DNA of 64,000 nucleotides, from positions 29,147 to 93,146 of the forward strand of contig DDSA01000208.1 of the NCBI GenBank assembly GCA_002343715.1, given 5' to 3'. A program made the translations under genes and the position numbers. The DNA comes from Phycisphaerales bacterium UBA2402. Lineage in GTDB: Bacteria > Planctomycetota > Phycisphaerae > Phycisphaerales > UBA1924. A model generated the notes under the pieces. That model searched no databases. It was not told where the DNA came from and was given only the letters and a program-made list of their open reading frames with translations. Shown here piece after piece: positions 1 through 8,660 of the stretch; position 1 is the stretch's first letter, and each line of letters opens with the position of its first letter.

Positions 1-1611
1 GCTTGTAATCGCGTAGACACGAATGGACGGGTCGCGTAGTTTCAGCCGAGTGCGGATGTGGTGGATCGTGTGGACGGCCGCGGCAGCCTGCTCGGGATCG
101 GTATTCGATCCTCTCAGGTTCGGCAGCACCCCGAGCAGAGAAGTTGATGGTCCAACGTCGGAGGTCTGGTCGGAGTACCGGAATCGGCTGTCGAGCATGC
201 CGATGAGAAACATGAAAAGCAAGGGAACACCGCCGCCCAGGAGTATCCCCATCGCCGTGAACTTGAGTCGGGGATCGTCGTTGGGCGTGGCGGGCGGTGA
301 CTCCGGGAGAATCACCTCGATCCTCCCGAGGCGGTCCTGCACCTTCGACTCGACACCGATCTGATCCAGACGCCGGTTGACTTCGTCCAAGAGTTCCTGA
401 GTGCTCTTGACTTCCCTGGCGATGTCGTTCATCTGACCGCGTGCCTTCTCGACGGCCTTGGCCCGTGCACCGTACATCTCGGCCTGAAACTTGAGCCGGA
501 AGTAACTGTTGATGAGTTCCTGCCTGCTGGGCGCGGCCGGCACACCCGGATCCTGCATGGGCGCGGCGGCGGTCAGCGTCCACTCGAGTGAACGGTCCGC
601 GATCGCGGCCTCGACGGCCTGATACTCCTTCAGCACTCGCTGCATGACCCGATGATCATCCTTGTAGTGGCCCTTGATGCGGTCGATCTCACGGCGAAGC
701 ACGTCGCGGTCGTTGAGCAGTTTCGCCATCGTGGGATCGGAGGCAGCCTGCTGCTCGGGAGTCGGAGGCTGCACGGGCGCGGACTGAACGACCTCGGGAG
801 AAGCGGCAGCGCTTGTGAGCGCCGCGGGATCAATCCCCATCTCGGTCAGTTTGATCGATAGTTCCGCGACCCGGCTGTCGAACGCCAGGGATTGAGTGAG
901 ATAGTGGTCGCCGAGCCGCGTCAGGTCGGAGGTTTCAAACTCAGCGGTCGCCGCTCGAAGACGGTTCTCCAGATCCCGCAACTGGGCCTCGAGCGTTTGT
1001 TTTCGGGTGGTGAGAAGATTGACCTGCATCTCCCGAACACTCTTCGACTCCGCTCCGCCGAACAGTTCCTGGTACGCACGGATGACCTCCTGCACGGCCA
1101 CGTGCGCGGCTCTCGCGTTCTCGTCCGAAAACTCGACAAAGATGAGTTCGGGGGTATCTCTGCCTGTTCGCACGCGGAGCTGGCCGCTGAACTTTTCCTC
1201 GTTGATCGCGTCCTGCGGTCGCCCGAGTTCCCGCCATGCCGCGCTGCTCATCGCTTTCCGCTGCACCCGGCTGTGCTTGAGCAGACTCGCCTGGGTATTG
1301 ACGAAACTGGCGAACATGGGTTGAAGGGTGGATTCCTCGCTTTGGTACAGCAATCGGGGCATCACCGGCTGAACCCGGATCAAACCCTCGGCACGGAACT
1401 TGGGCTGCGGCAGGAGGTAGCCCGCCATGGCACCGCCCAGCGCGCCGATCACGCTGAGCAATATCGTGATGAAGTATCGCCCACGCAAGTGGCGGTGAGC
1501 CACGAGGAGGATGTTCGGTGGCCGGTGCTCTTCCTGGGTGCGCAGCCGATACCCGGGGACCGTCGCGCCGTCCGCATCGGAGTACACCGTCATCGGCCCC
1601 CCGGAACTCAT
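1..1611 (-). CDS. Wzz/Wzc-like chain-length protein, probable tyrosine-kinase fusion (3' end outside window)
   Basis: This gene runs off the left edge; 537 codons are visible and the frame is open to base 1. The ATG at 1611 overlaps the EpsI stop as ATGA. After a cytoplasmic tail of about 45 residues come a membrane segment (FITILLSVIGALGGAMAGYLL), a Wzz-type periplasmic part with long coiled coil, and a second membrane segment (about codons 450-470). The visible end reads LLGVLPNL, then a spaced helix with HHIRTRLKLR, then VYAITS. That matches the linker and first strand of bacterial tyrosine kinases (LG.IP, EA.R.LRTNL, I.VTS) just before Walker A. It is probably a Wzc/GumC-like co-polymerase that sets polymer length and export. 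The kinase part is inferred because Walker A lies outside. Confidence 0.85.
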   Translation of the reverse strand, partial: MSSGGPMTVYSDADGATVPGYRLRTQEEHRPPNILLVAHRHLRGRYFITILLSVIGALGGAMAGYLLPQPKFRAEGLIRVQPVMPRLLYQSEESTLQPMFASFVNTQASLLKHSRVQRKAMSSAAWRELGRPQDAINEEKFSGQLRVRTGRDTPELIFVEFSDENARAAHVAVQEVIRAYQELFGGAESKSVREMQVNLLTTRKQTLEAQLRDLENRLRAATAEFETSDLTRLGDHYLTQSLAFDSRVAELSIKLTEMGIDPAALTSAAASPEVVQSAPVQPPTPEQQAASDPTMAKLLNDRDVLRREIDRIKGHYKDDHRVMQRVLKEYQAVEAAIADRSLEWTLTAAAPMQDPGVPAAPSRQELINSYFRLKFQAEMYGARAKAVEKARGQMNDIAREVKSTQELLDEVNRRLDQIGVESKVQDRLGRIEVILPESPPATPNDDPRLKFTAMGILLGGGVPLLFMFLIGMLDSRFRYSDQTSDVGPSTSLLGVLPNLRGSNTDPEQAAAAVHTIHHIRTRLKLRDPSIRVYAITS

Positions 1612-2288
1612 CGACGCCTCCAATCCGGACTGCTGAGTACATCGAGTGCCGGCCCGATCGGCTCGAGCAGATTCTCGACCAGGGAACGCTCTTCCGCTTC
1701 GGGGCGACGCCGCGCGAAGGCCACCTGGACCTGCGCCGCACCGAAGGGACGGGAGGCGTACTCCGACCCTGCTTGACGGATCGCCGCCATATCGATCGGG
1801 AAGCCCTGGCCGGGCACGGCGAAGAAGTTGTACACGACAAGCGTCTTGTACTCGTCGTACCGGCGTTGATCAAACTCGTATCTCATCGCCTCGATCACGC
1901 GCCCCCCAAACGTGAGTCTGACTTTATCTCGGTCACGCTCGAACCAGCCCGTCCCCGGGTAACAGATGGGCGGGTAGTGGCCCGCCATATCCCTTGTATC
2001 GCGGCATTGAACGAGCATGACGCTCGCCTGCTCACCGGATGTGACGTTCGTGTAGCGCCTGCTCATCAGCGCGTTGGGACGCAGCAGTGTCTGTGCCGAC
2101 ACCGGGACAGGGATCTCCACACTCTCCCAAGTCTCGAACTTCGCGGGGATCGACCCGATCACTCGCGCCGCTTCGATGTGGAACTGCACCGCGTCGGCCG
2201 CGGAAGGTCGCCCGCCGGTTTCAATGTGCATGGCCATGATCACCAACGCGGCGAAGATCAACGGGAGTTGGCGGACGAGTGAGTTCAT
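1608..2288 (-). CDS. Exosortase-associated protein, EpsI family
   Basis: A protein of 226 residues with a short N-terminal hydrophobic signal or anchor (LPLIFAALVIMAMHI) and an extracytoplasmic domain. The pattern CRDTRDMAGHYPPICYPGTGW resembles the HxPxxCxPGxGW core of the EpsI/DUF3485 family, which travels with exosortases. The gene lies 24 bases after the exosortase gene and overlaps the next gene by ATGA, so the three genes should be co-expressed. Family knowledge places EpsI with exosortase in envelopes that make exopolysaccharide; its exact biochemical role is unknown. The call rests on the motif and on its position next to a clear exosortase. Confidence 0.85.
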   Translation of the reverse strand: MNSLVRQLPLIFAALVIMAMHIETGGRPSAADAVQFHIEAARVIGSIPAKFETWESVEIPVPVSAQTLLRPNALMSRRYTNVTSGEQASVMLVQCRDTRDMAGHYPPICYPGTGWFERDRDKVRLTFGGRVIEAMRYEFDQRRYDEYKTLVVYNFFAVPGQGFPIDMAAIRQAGSEYASRPFGAAQVQVAFARRRPEAEERSLVENLLEPIGPALDVLSSPDWRRR

Positions 2289-2312
2289 GCGCGATCGCGG
2301 CGGGTGTATGGA

Positions 2313-3209
2313 CTACTGATACGACAGGTTGAACTTGGTGACCGGGATCTGTGCCCACCCCAGCACCGAATAGATACCACGCAACAACAGGAACGCCACC
2401 GGGAGCATGAGCCACCCGCTCACATCGTGGAAGGCATCCGCGACTCCTGTGGAGGCGTACCCGTACAGAAGCACCGTGGGGATGAGACGAACGATGTTGC
2501 AGGCCAGCGCCGCGATGGGGCTGAGAACCAGAACCAGGACCCGCGCGTAGGGCCGGAGTGGAAGACTGAAGGCAAAGGCGTACGAAACCAGGATGAGCGC
2601 GAGCACCATCCTCATGCCGTTGCACGCTTCGGCCACGGCGATATCGTGACCGTTCAGCGTGAGGAGGTTCATGGACCGCTCGACAGGCACGCCGAAGGAT
2701 TCGAGGATGACCTGCGTCACCGTGGCGCTCGCGGTCTGGAGAGGGCCGGAAATGAAGTGCCGGATCGTGCCCGGAACCGGCACCGCAAAGATCCACACCA
2801 CGAACGCGGGGAAAAGACGCAGCAGCGTGTTGACACCCAGGCCGGTCACCGCCACCCCGATGAGGACAATGATCGCGCCGGCGTGCCACGCCGATTGAAT
2901 CGCGTGATAAAACCCGACATACGACGCGGCCCACCCCATCAGCATGATGATCACACCGAAGAGCGTGCCGCGCGGATGAAGGTGTCGCAGTCGGGCCCGC
3001 CGGACCCACGCCAGCCACAACGCGATGAACGGCACGAGGATGATGTGGCTCTGCTCCTCGTCCCGGCTGGCGATCGTGAGCAGGTCGCTCCACGTCGTCC
3101 GCATGCACCAGACCGCTCCGGCGAAGAGTGCCAGCCAGCCCACCAGGAGCGGGCGGCTGGTGAGCACCGAAGCCTCATCGGAGGGATGGCGGAGGGAATC
3201 GTCTTTCAT
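2313..3209 (-). CDS. Exosortase (transpeptidase-type sorting enzyme)
   Basis: A polytopic membrane protein of 298 residues with about eight hydrophobic segments. The exosortase/archaeosortase catalytic triad is visible: Cys196 in AEACNGMRM, Arg241 in CNIVRLIP and His261 in FHDVSGW. These enzymes cleave proteins at a C-terminal PEP-CTERM-like tripartite tail and are thought to attach them to an envelope glycan or lipid. The ATG at 3209 overlaps the previous stop as ATGA, and EpsI follows 24 bases later. A plausible substrate with such a tail is encoded at 26133-26909 on the same strand. The exosortase subtype cannot be fixed by eye. Confidence 0.95.
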   Translation of the reverse strand: MKDDSLRHPSDEASVLTSRPLLVGWLALFAGAVWCMRTTWSDLLTIASRDEEQSHIILVPFIALWLAWVRRARLRHLHPRGTLFGVIIMLMGWAASYVGFYHAIQSAWHAGAIIVLIGVAVTGLGVNTLLRLFPAFVVWIFAVPVPGTIRHFISGPLQTASATVTQVILESFGVPVERSMNLLTLNGHDIAVAEACNGMRMVLALILVSYAFAFSLPLRPYARVLVLVLSPIAALACNIVRLIPTVLLYGYASTGVADAFHDVSGWLMLPVAFLLLRGIYSVLGWAQIPVTKFNLSYQ

Positions 3210-4135
3210 GCCTTCTCCGGCAAGGCTACGAACTCGTCGAACACCGATGCACCCGCCGCGACAACCCCTCCCGGGCAGACCAAGGAGCGCACCACGACCG
3301 CGTTCTTCTTGACGATGCCGCCGGACAGAATTACCGAATCGTGAAGCCTCGCAGACGGATCCACCTGTGCACCTTCCTCGACCAAGTTGAATCTCAACCG
3401 CCAGTCCGCAGCGTGCGTGTCATCATGCGCTGCCCGATCCGGCGCTGTCGAACGCAGCAGCTCGATGTACTCATCCAGTGTACGGATGGTCATCGGCGGC
3501 GCGTGAGAAGTGGCGATGACCCGCACATCGCCGCCGCGGGCGATGGCCGGAAGGCCCTGCTCCTTCAGGTCGATGAACCCCTTGGCGGGGAGTGCCGCGA
3601 GCGAATCACAGCGAATCATGAAGATGCCTGTCGGTGTTCCGTCCAGTGTGGTGTGGACAACGGCGTCAGCGTCCGGCACCGCAAGGTCGTGGAGCAGCTC
3701 GCCGAACGAATGGAGAAGTATGGAGTGGCCCGGTGCGACAAGCACACGGCTCTGCAGCGGCAGACCGGCGACGATATCACGCAACGCGCCGCCAGTTCCA
3801 CGCGGCTGCTCGGAATCCGGGCACACCCGGGTGTAAGGCCACGACCCGGTGTTCGCGGGAGCACCCTCGATCGAGTTGACCGCGAAGTACAGCGGCAGAT
3901 CGGGCCTTTGCAGTTCGCGACGCAGTTCCTCGATCCTGTTGAGCCACAACGATCCGATGGTGCACCCGCCGTGAAAGGGGAGTTCCAGCCGCGGCCTCCC
4001 GGCCGCTCTGGAGAACTGGGAAAGTCGAACAGCCCCCACCAGCAGGACGACACCGCTGAGTTCCGCCGCGACAGGCGGATGTGACCGACGGTCTTCGTGG
4101 ATCGCACGGTCAGGTGATGGAGAGGTTCGAGTCAC
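3206..4135 (-). CDS. Nucleotidyltransferase-like protein with C-terminal beta-helix-type repeats
   Basis: The middle resembles a sugar-nucleotidyltransferase (GT-A-like) fold: LYFAVNS, then PRGTGGALRDIVAGL (as in GTGGALR of GlmU/RfbA-type enzymes), RVLVAPGHS in place of the usual product-site strand, and GIFMIRCDSL. The C-terminus (PSARLHDSVILSGGIVKKNAVVVRSLVCPGGVV) has the hexapeptide-like pattern of a left-handed beta-helix. The usual N-terminal GGxGTRL loop is not visible, so catalysis is doubtful and it may be a modified or regulatory homologue. GTG at 4135 is preferred because it starts 28 bases after the upstream stop, whereas longer starts overlap that gene. It ends in an ATGA overlap with the exosortase gene. 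Confidence 0.6.
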   Translation of the reverse strand: MTRTSPSPDRAIHEDRRSHPPVAAELSGVVLLVGAVRLSQFSRAAGRPRLELPFHGGCTIGSLWLNRIEELRRELQRPDLPLYFAVNSIEGAPANTGSWPYTRVCPDSEQPRGTGGALRDIVAGLPLQSRVLVAPGHSILLHSFGELLHDLAVPDADAVVHTTLDGTPTGIFMIRCDSLAALPAKGFIDLKEQGLPAIARGGDVRVIATSHAPPMTIRTLDEYIELLRSTAPDRAAHDDTHAADWRLRFNLVEEGAQVDPSARLHDSVILSGGIVKKNAVVVRSLVCPGGVVAAGASVFDEFVALPEKA

Positions 4136-4163
4136 AGCGTACTTCAAAAAGGTGCACAATCCA

Positions 4164-4958
4164 CTATCGGACACGCCGGGGTTGAGTCTTACCCGACTTG
4201 CGGGCCAGCCCCTGAAAGGTCGAAGTGACCAGGAGCCTGACCGCGAAAGGAAGCCCATTCACAAGATATCTGCGGGCGAGTCGCCGCGGCTCCTGAACAA
4301 GTCGATGCACCCATTCAATACCCGTCCTTTGCATCCACACAGGTGCGCGATGCACCTCACCGGCAACGAAACTGAAGGTAATGCCCACACCGATGAACCA
4401 CACATGAGGGAGTCGGTGTCTCACCCGCTCGATCAGCATCTCCTGCTTCGGACATCCCAGGGCGACCAGCACGATTCCCGCTCCCGACTCACCGACACGT
4501 TGAGCCATGGACTGTACGAGGGCATCTTCTCGCTCGAATCCCGGCGGTGGGCATTCGGTGCCCGCGATGACCAGAGCAGGGTGCAGTTCGCGCAGGCGTG
4601 CCGAGGTCTTATCGGCCGTCCCCGGATTGCCGCCGATCAGGTACAACGAAACCCCGGCATCGGCCGCACGAACCGCAAGCCTGTAGATCAAGTCTGAACC
4701 CGCCGCTCGTTCCGGCAAGGGCGTTCCCCGCAGTCTGCTCGCCCAGATGAGCGGCATGCCGTCAGCCAGTCGGAGGGTGGTCGCGTCGTACATCCGCCTG
4801 AAGGCGGGATCATGGGTCGCCCGCCTCAGGATGTCCAGATTGGGAGTGACGACCCACCCGCCGGCACCCGCCTTCGCGGCTTGAACGATCTGAACCGCCG
4901 CGTCGTCGAGTGTCAGGCTGTGGATCGGGACCCCGAGAAGTTCGATCGTTTCGATCAT
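4164..4958 (-). CDS. WecG/TagA/CpsF-family glycosyltransferase (GT26)
   Basis: The protein matches the GT26 family along its length: LLGVPIHSLTLDDA near the start, VVTPNLDILRRA, LRLADGMPLIWASRL with the conserved DG, LYLIGGNPGTADK, VLVALGCPKQEMLI and GVGITFSFVAGEVHRAP, then WMQRTGIEWVHRLVQEPRRLARRY. These enzymes add a sugar such as ManNAc or ManNAcA to a lipid-linked acceptor early in glycan repeat assembly. The start at the internal ATG (4958) gives the family's normal N-terminus and a 13-base gap after the dehydrogenase gene. The upstream in-frame extension overlaps that gene and looks non-coding. An acidic donor from the neighbouring dehydrogenase would fit. Confidence 0.93.
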   Translation of the reverse strand: MIETIELLGVPIHSLTLDDAAVQIVQAAKAGAGGWVVTPNLDILRRATHDPAFRRMYDATTLRLADGMPLIWASRLRGTPLPERAAGSDLIYRLAVRAADAGVSLYLIGGNPGTADKTSARLRELHPALVIAGTECPPPGFEREDALVQSMAQRVGESGAGIVLVALGCPKQEMLIERVRHRLPHVWFIGVGITFSFVAGEVHRAPVWMQRTGIEWVHRLVQEPRRLARRYLVNGLPFAVRLLVTSTFQGLARKSGKTQPRRVR

Positions 4959-4971
4959 TCGCGGTGCAGCC

Positions 4972-6312
4972 TCAGGCCTTGACGATTCGAGCCCCAAGCC
5001 CGGCCAGCCCTCGCATCGCGTTGCGGGTATCCACGACAAGTTTCGTGTGAGTCGCGATGGCCCGGTAGTTGATGCAGTCGTGGTTGGTCACGATGATGAC
5101 GCAGTCGAATGAGCCCAGCGATTCGGGCGCGAACGCGACGGACCGCATGTCGCGCTGGTGCCGACGCATGCGCGGGAACACGGGGACCAGCGGATCGTGG
5201 TACGACACGACCGCGCCTGTATCTTCGAGCAGATCGATGATCTCCGCCGCCGGAGTCTCGCGCACATCGTCGACGTTGGGCTTGTACGCAAGCCCCACCA
5301 CCAGGATCCGGGAGTTCTTGACAGCCTTCCCATCGTCGTTCAGAGCCGCGGCGGCACGGTCCACGACGTAGTGCGGCATCCTGGTGTTGATTTCGCCCGC
5401 GAGTTCGATGAACCGCGTGTACTGACCAACCTCCCTGGCCTTCCAGGTCAGGTAGAACGGATCGATCGGGATGCAGTGCCCGCCCAACCCCGGGCCGGGA
5501 TAAAAGGGCATGTACCCGAACGGTTTGGTGGCCGCGGCCTCGATGACCTCCCACACGTCGATGCCCATGGGCGTGAGCACCAGTTTGAGCTCATTGACAA
5601 GCGCGATGTTGATGGCGCGGAACGTGTTCTCGAGTATCTTCGCGGCTTCGGCCACCTCGGCCGACGAGACAGGAACGACGTGCTGGATGCCTCGCGCGTA
5701 CATCGTCGCGGCGAGTTGCGTGGATTCGGCATCCAGGCCGCCGACGAGTTTGGGTGTCGTCCTGGTGTTATGTGATTTGCGGCCGGGGTCTTCCCGTTCG
5801 GGGCTAAACGCGACAAAGAAGTCCCTGCCGCACACGAGCGGTTCCGCGTCCTTGGCCCGGGCATCGAGCATGGCCGGCAGCATGTCGTCGCGGGTGGTGC
5901 CGGGGTACGTCGTGGACTCGAGCACGATGAGTTGCCCCCGTCGAAGCGTGCGCCCGATGTCGCGTGAAGAACGGATGACATACGACATGTCCGGCTCGTG
6001 ATGTCGGCCGAGCGGGGTGGGAACACAGATGATGACGGCGTCGGGCTCGCCCAGACGGTCGAAATCCGTGGTCGCCGAAAAACGCGCGCTCTGCGAGAGT
6101 TCGGTGGTGATCTCCGAACCGAGGTGCTTCAGGTATGCCCGGCCGTGAGCGAGGGCATCGATTTTGTCGGGATCGATGTCGAATCCGAGCACACGAAAGC
6201 CGCTCGCGTGCAGCGTGTGGGCGAGCGGAAGCCCGACGTAACCCAGACCGATGATTCCGATCAGCGCTTCGCCTGAAGCAAAGCGTGATTTGAGTAGTTC
6301 GAAGGTGCTCAT
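4972..6312 (-). CDS. Nucleotide-sugar dehydrogenase (UDP-HexNAc 6-dehydrogenase type)
   Basis: An enzyme of about 446 residues of the UDP-glucose/UDP-HexNAc dehydrogenase superfamily. It shows the N-terminal Rossmann motif IGIIGLGYVGLPLA, the strand VIICVPTPL, SPERED, and the catalytic-cysteine region PGPGLGGHCIPIDPFYL. A C-terminal domain with VVGLAYKPNVDDVRETPA follows. The GGHCIPIDPFYL form is typical of the WecC/WbpA/TviB branch, which oxidises UDP-N-acetylhexosamines to uronic acids; the exact sugar is inferred. ATG 6312 was chosen because the Rossmann motif then starts near residue 18. The gene sits 25 bases after a GT2 gene and 13 before the WecG-like gene. It implies an acidic polysaccharide. 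Confidence 0.93.
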   Translation of the reverse strand: MSTFELLKSRFASGEALIGIIGLGYVGLPLAHTLHASGFRVLGFDIDPDKIDALAHGRAYLKHLGSEITTELSQSARFSATTDFDRLGEPDAVIICVPTPLGRHHEPDMSYVIRSSRDIGRTLRRGQLIVLESTTYPGTTRDDMLPAMLDARAKDAEPLVCGRDFFVAFSPEREDPGRKSHNTRTTPKLVGGLDAESTQLAATMYARGIQHVVPVSSAEVAEAAKILENTFRAINIALVNELKLVLTPMGIDVWEVIEAAATKPFGYMPFYPGPGLGGHCIPIDPFYLTWKAREVGQYTRFIELAGEINTRMPHYVVDRAAAALNDDGKAVKNSRILVVGLAYKPNVDDVRETPAAEIIDLLEDTGAVVSYHDPLVPVFPRMRRHQRDMRSVAFAPESLGSFDCVIIVTNHDCINYRAIATHTKLVVDTRNAMRGLAGLGARIVKA

Positions 6313-6337
6313 GGATGGTGTGGTAGGAGTGAGAGGA

Positions 6338-7354
6338 TCAGACAGCGCCCGTCGCGGTGACCCGACGGCCGGAACCCCCTTCCGAGGGGGGCGCGTTGAA
6401 CTCGGCGAGCGAGTTCGGATTCCAGAGATGAGATGATCGGGCCTCCGCGCGGGCGGCGGCACGTTTCTTCCCGAGAACAAGGCTTTCGAGTTGATACCTG
6501 CGCAGGAAACGTCGGAACTCGGCATCGCCGTACCGCGGGAGTCTCTTGATCATGCTCTCGAGGTATCCCCAATAGATGGCGAGACTTCCCACGAGCACGG
6601 GTTGCCTCGGGAGCCGGTAGACAACAGAAGCGGTCATGAAGACCAGTCCAGTCCCCATGAACCATTGGCCGAAGCCGTGACGCTTGCGGCCTTGCCAGAT
6701 GTTGCCGTGGCTCGAGCCCATCGGCCGCAGGTGAATGAACTTCGCTTCCGGGATCGTGGTGCTGCCGATCTTCCATCCGAGCATCCGAGCGCGGTGACAA
6801 TCGATGCCATCCCACATAACCTGGCGAACGAAACCACCTATCTGCTTGAAACACGCGACACGGTAGAACTTGCTCGCCCCGACGGTCACTTCATCACCGA
6901 TGGCCTCGGGGATCAGTTCGCCGCTGAAATCTTCGGATGTGTTCGACGGCCCGGGGTAATAGGCCTTGCCGGACAGGCTTCCGAGGCGCGGATCGGCTTC
7001 CATCCGTTGCATCAACAACTCGAAGTACCGCCCGGGAAGGACGAGGTCAAGATCGAGCTTGCACACGTAGTCAAAGTCGTCGAGACTGATGGTTTCAAGC
7101 CCCGCGTAGAACGCCTCGATGACGCCCGGCCCGACACTCCGGGCGCCCCGATCAACCCGGCGGACCACCCTGATCCACCTGTGGTTCGCGGCATACTCGG
7201 CGAGAATAGCCGGTGTTGCGTCCGTGGAACCGTCGTCCACCACCACGACAAGCGAAGGCCGGACCGACTGCGCCACCAGGCTGTCGAGTGTTCGTCGCAT
7301 ATACTTCTCTTCGTTGCGACACGGGGCGATAATGACGTAACGTCGTGGTGTCAT
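6338..7354 (-). CDS. Glycosyltransferase family 2, membrane-associated
   Basis: A GT2 enzyme of 338 residues. The N-terminus reads YVIIAPCRNEEKYMRRTLDSL, followed by VVVVDDGSTDAT for nucleotide binding and YVCKLDLDLVLP as the DxD metal site. MWDGIDCHRARMLGWK resembles the acceptor-side acidic motif. One or two hydrophobic stretches follow the catalytic domain (FMGTGLVFMTASVVYRL, VLVGSLAIYWGY). The start ATG overlaps the epimerase stop as ATGA. It presumably adds one sugar of the lipid-linked repeat at the inner membrane face; donor and acceptor cannot be told. The last 40 residues are polar and look disordered. Confidence 0.9.
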   Translation of the reverse strand: MTPRRYVIIAPCRNEEKYMRRTLDSLVAQSVRPSLVVVVDDGSTDATPAILAEYAANHRWIRVVRRVDRGARSVGPGVIEAFYAGLETISLDDFDYVCKLDLDLVLPGRYFELLMQRMEADPRLGSLSGKAYYPGPSNTSEDFSGELIPEAIGDEVTVGASKFYRVACFKQIGGFVRQVMWDGIDCHRARMLGWKIGSTTIPEAKFIHLRPMGSSHGNIWQGRKRHGFGQWFMGTGLVFMTASVVYRLPRQPVLVGSLAIYWGYLESMIKRLPRYGDAEFRRFLRRYQLESLVLGKKRAAARAEARSSHLWNPNSLAEFNAPPSEGGSGRRVTATGAV

Positions 7355-8340
7355 GCACTCTGGATCAGACCGGATTCATGGATCAGGCGTTGGTACCACG
7401 CGAGCGTTTCGCGCAGGCAAGGCTCCACTCCTTCGCTGGGTACATAGCCCAGGTTGCTGCGGGTTGAGGAGATGTCCGCCAGCGAGTGCCGAACATCCCC
7501 GCCGCGGGGAGGCAGAAACTCCGGGTTGTCAGGCACGCCGAGGATCGACGCCATCATCGCCGCAAGTTCGCGGATGGTAATGCTCCGGCCAAGCCCGACA
7601 TTGAACACATCGCCGCGGGCCGGGCCGCTCCATCGGGCGGCGCACAGCAAGCACTGAACGACATCCGCGACGGGAACAAAGTCGCGCGTTTGACCGCCGT
7701 CTCCGAAGATTTTGATGCGGCGGCCGCGCAGCATGCCCTCCGCGAACGCCGCGATCGCTGCCGCGTACGCGGAATCGGCGGTCTGACGGGGGCCGAACAC
7801 ATTGAAAAAACGAAGACTCACCGCCTCCAGCCCGTGACAATGACTCCACACCCGAAGCAGATGCTCGCCCGCGGCCTTGCTCTGCGCGTAGACCGAGCAG
7901 GGCATGATCGGCTGATCTTCAGTCTTCGGCACTACCTCGCTGTCGCCGTACACGGCCGCGGATGAGGCGAAGACGATTCGGCGGACACCCGCCCGCCGGC
8001 AAGCGTCCAGCACCCGCAAGGTACCGGTGGTATTCGTCTCATGGCAGGCCATCGGTTCGTTCACCGATCCCGGAGCGGACACGTACGCCGCGAGGTGGAA
8101 GACCAAGTCGGCGCCCGCACAACCCGCATCAAGAGCGGCATCATCACATACCGAGCCGTTCACGAACTCGATCCGCGACCGCACACTCCTGAGATTGGCC
8201 TCTCGCCCCGTGCTCAAGTTGTCGAGAACGCGCACATGAACGCCCTGAGCGACGAGTGCGCCCACGAGGTGAGAGCCGATAAAGCCCGCTCCGCCCGTGA
8301 CGCACGCGCGATTCAAGATTTGTTGGTGGCCATGTATCAT
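7351..8340 (-). CDS. NAD-dependent sugar epimerase/dehydratase (GalE-like SDR)
   Basis: An extended short-chain dehydrogenase of 329 residues. The NAD-binding motif CVTGGAGFIGSHL is at the N-terminus, followed by VLDNLSTG, DLVFHLAAYVS, the catalytic serines in FASSAAVYG, and YAQSKAAGE with the Tyr-x3-Lys pair. DFVPVADVV and FNVGLGRSITIREL are usual for UDP-glucose/UDP-GlcNAc 4-epimerases and related enzymes. It likely supplies a 4-epimerised UDP-sugar for the polysaccharide of this locus; the substrate is not certain. It is followed with an ATGA overlap by a GT2 gene and preceded by a 320-base gap. Confidence 0.92.
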   Translation of the reverse strand: MIHGHQQILNRACVTGGAGFIGSHLVGALVAQGVHVRVLDNLSTGREANLRSVRSRIEFVNGSVCDDAALDAGCAGADLVFHLAAYVSAPGSVNEPMACHETNTTGTLRVLDACRRAGVRRIVFASSAAVYGDSEVVPKTEDQPIMPCSVYAQSKAAGEHLLRVWSHCHGLEAVSLRFFNVFGPRQTADSAYAAAIAAFAEGMLRGRRIKIFGDGGQTRDFVPVADVVQCLLCAARWSGPARGDVFNVGLGRSITIRELAAMMASILGVPDNPEFLPPRGGDVRHSLADISSTRSNLGYVPSEGVEPCLRETLAWYQRLIHESGLIQSA

Positions 8341-8660
8341 CGTTCGGGCTTAGTTCCTTCGCGGCAACAAGCCGCTTTCTGCGCCACTAGGAGAGTCGCG
8401 GTCTGTCCGCCTCGTACACCATGTCGTCCGGCCCCGGTGCGCACTTGAGCCGACGCCCAGTCACCTCATCCGGGGCAATCCCTCTCTCCCCGAATATCAC
8501 CATTGTTAGGTGACCTGCGACAACAATGAAACACCTCATGAACTCGGGCGACACTGTGCCGTGTTTCCCCGGCACATGCGACCGCGTGCATATCGATTGT
8601 CCACCCGATCCGCGCGAAGGTTTCGATCGAGTCAATCGATTCGGATACCTCAGAAAAGCA
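8341..8660. other. Intergenic gap with two inverted repeats
   Basis: This 320-base gap inside the polysaccharide locus has no convincing gene. It contains CATTGTT (8501-8507) facing AACAATG (8522-8528), and TGTGCC (8555-8560) facing GGCACA (8571-8576). The second repeat lies about 85 bases after the GT4 stop and could form a hairpin, but neither has a following U-run. They could be a weak terminator, a processing site or an operator ahead of the epimerase gene. Confidence 0.4.

Noticed and set aside
892..1776. Long plus-strand frame opposite the Wzc-like and EpsI genes
   Set aside because: It is an antisense shadow. The minus strand encodes recognisable domains across the same bases, and the plus frame shows no motif.
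2304..3344. 346-residue plus-strand frame opposite the exosortase gene
   Set aside because: Very rich in His, Arg and Asp, typical of antisense translation of a membrane protein gene in GC-rich DNA.
4121..4131. GGTTCGAGTC resembling a tRNA T-arm
   Set aside because: No acceptor stem, anticodon arm or D-arm could be built around it.
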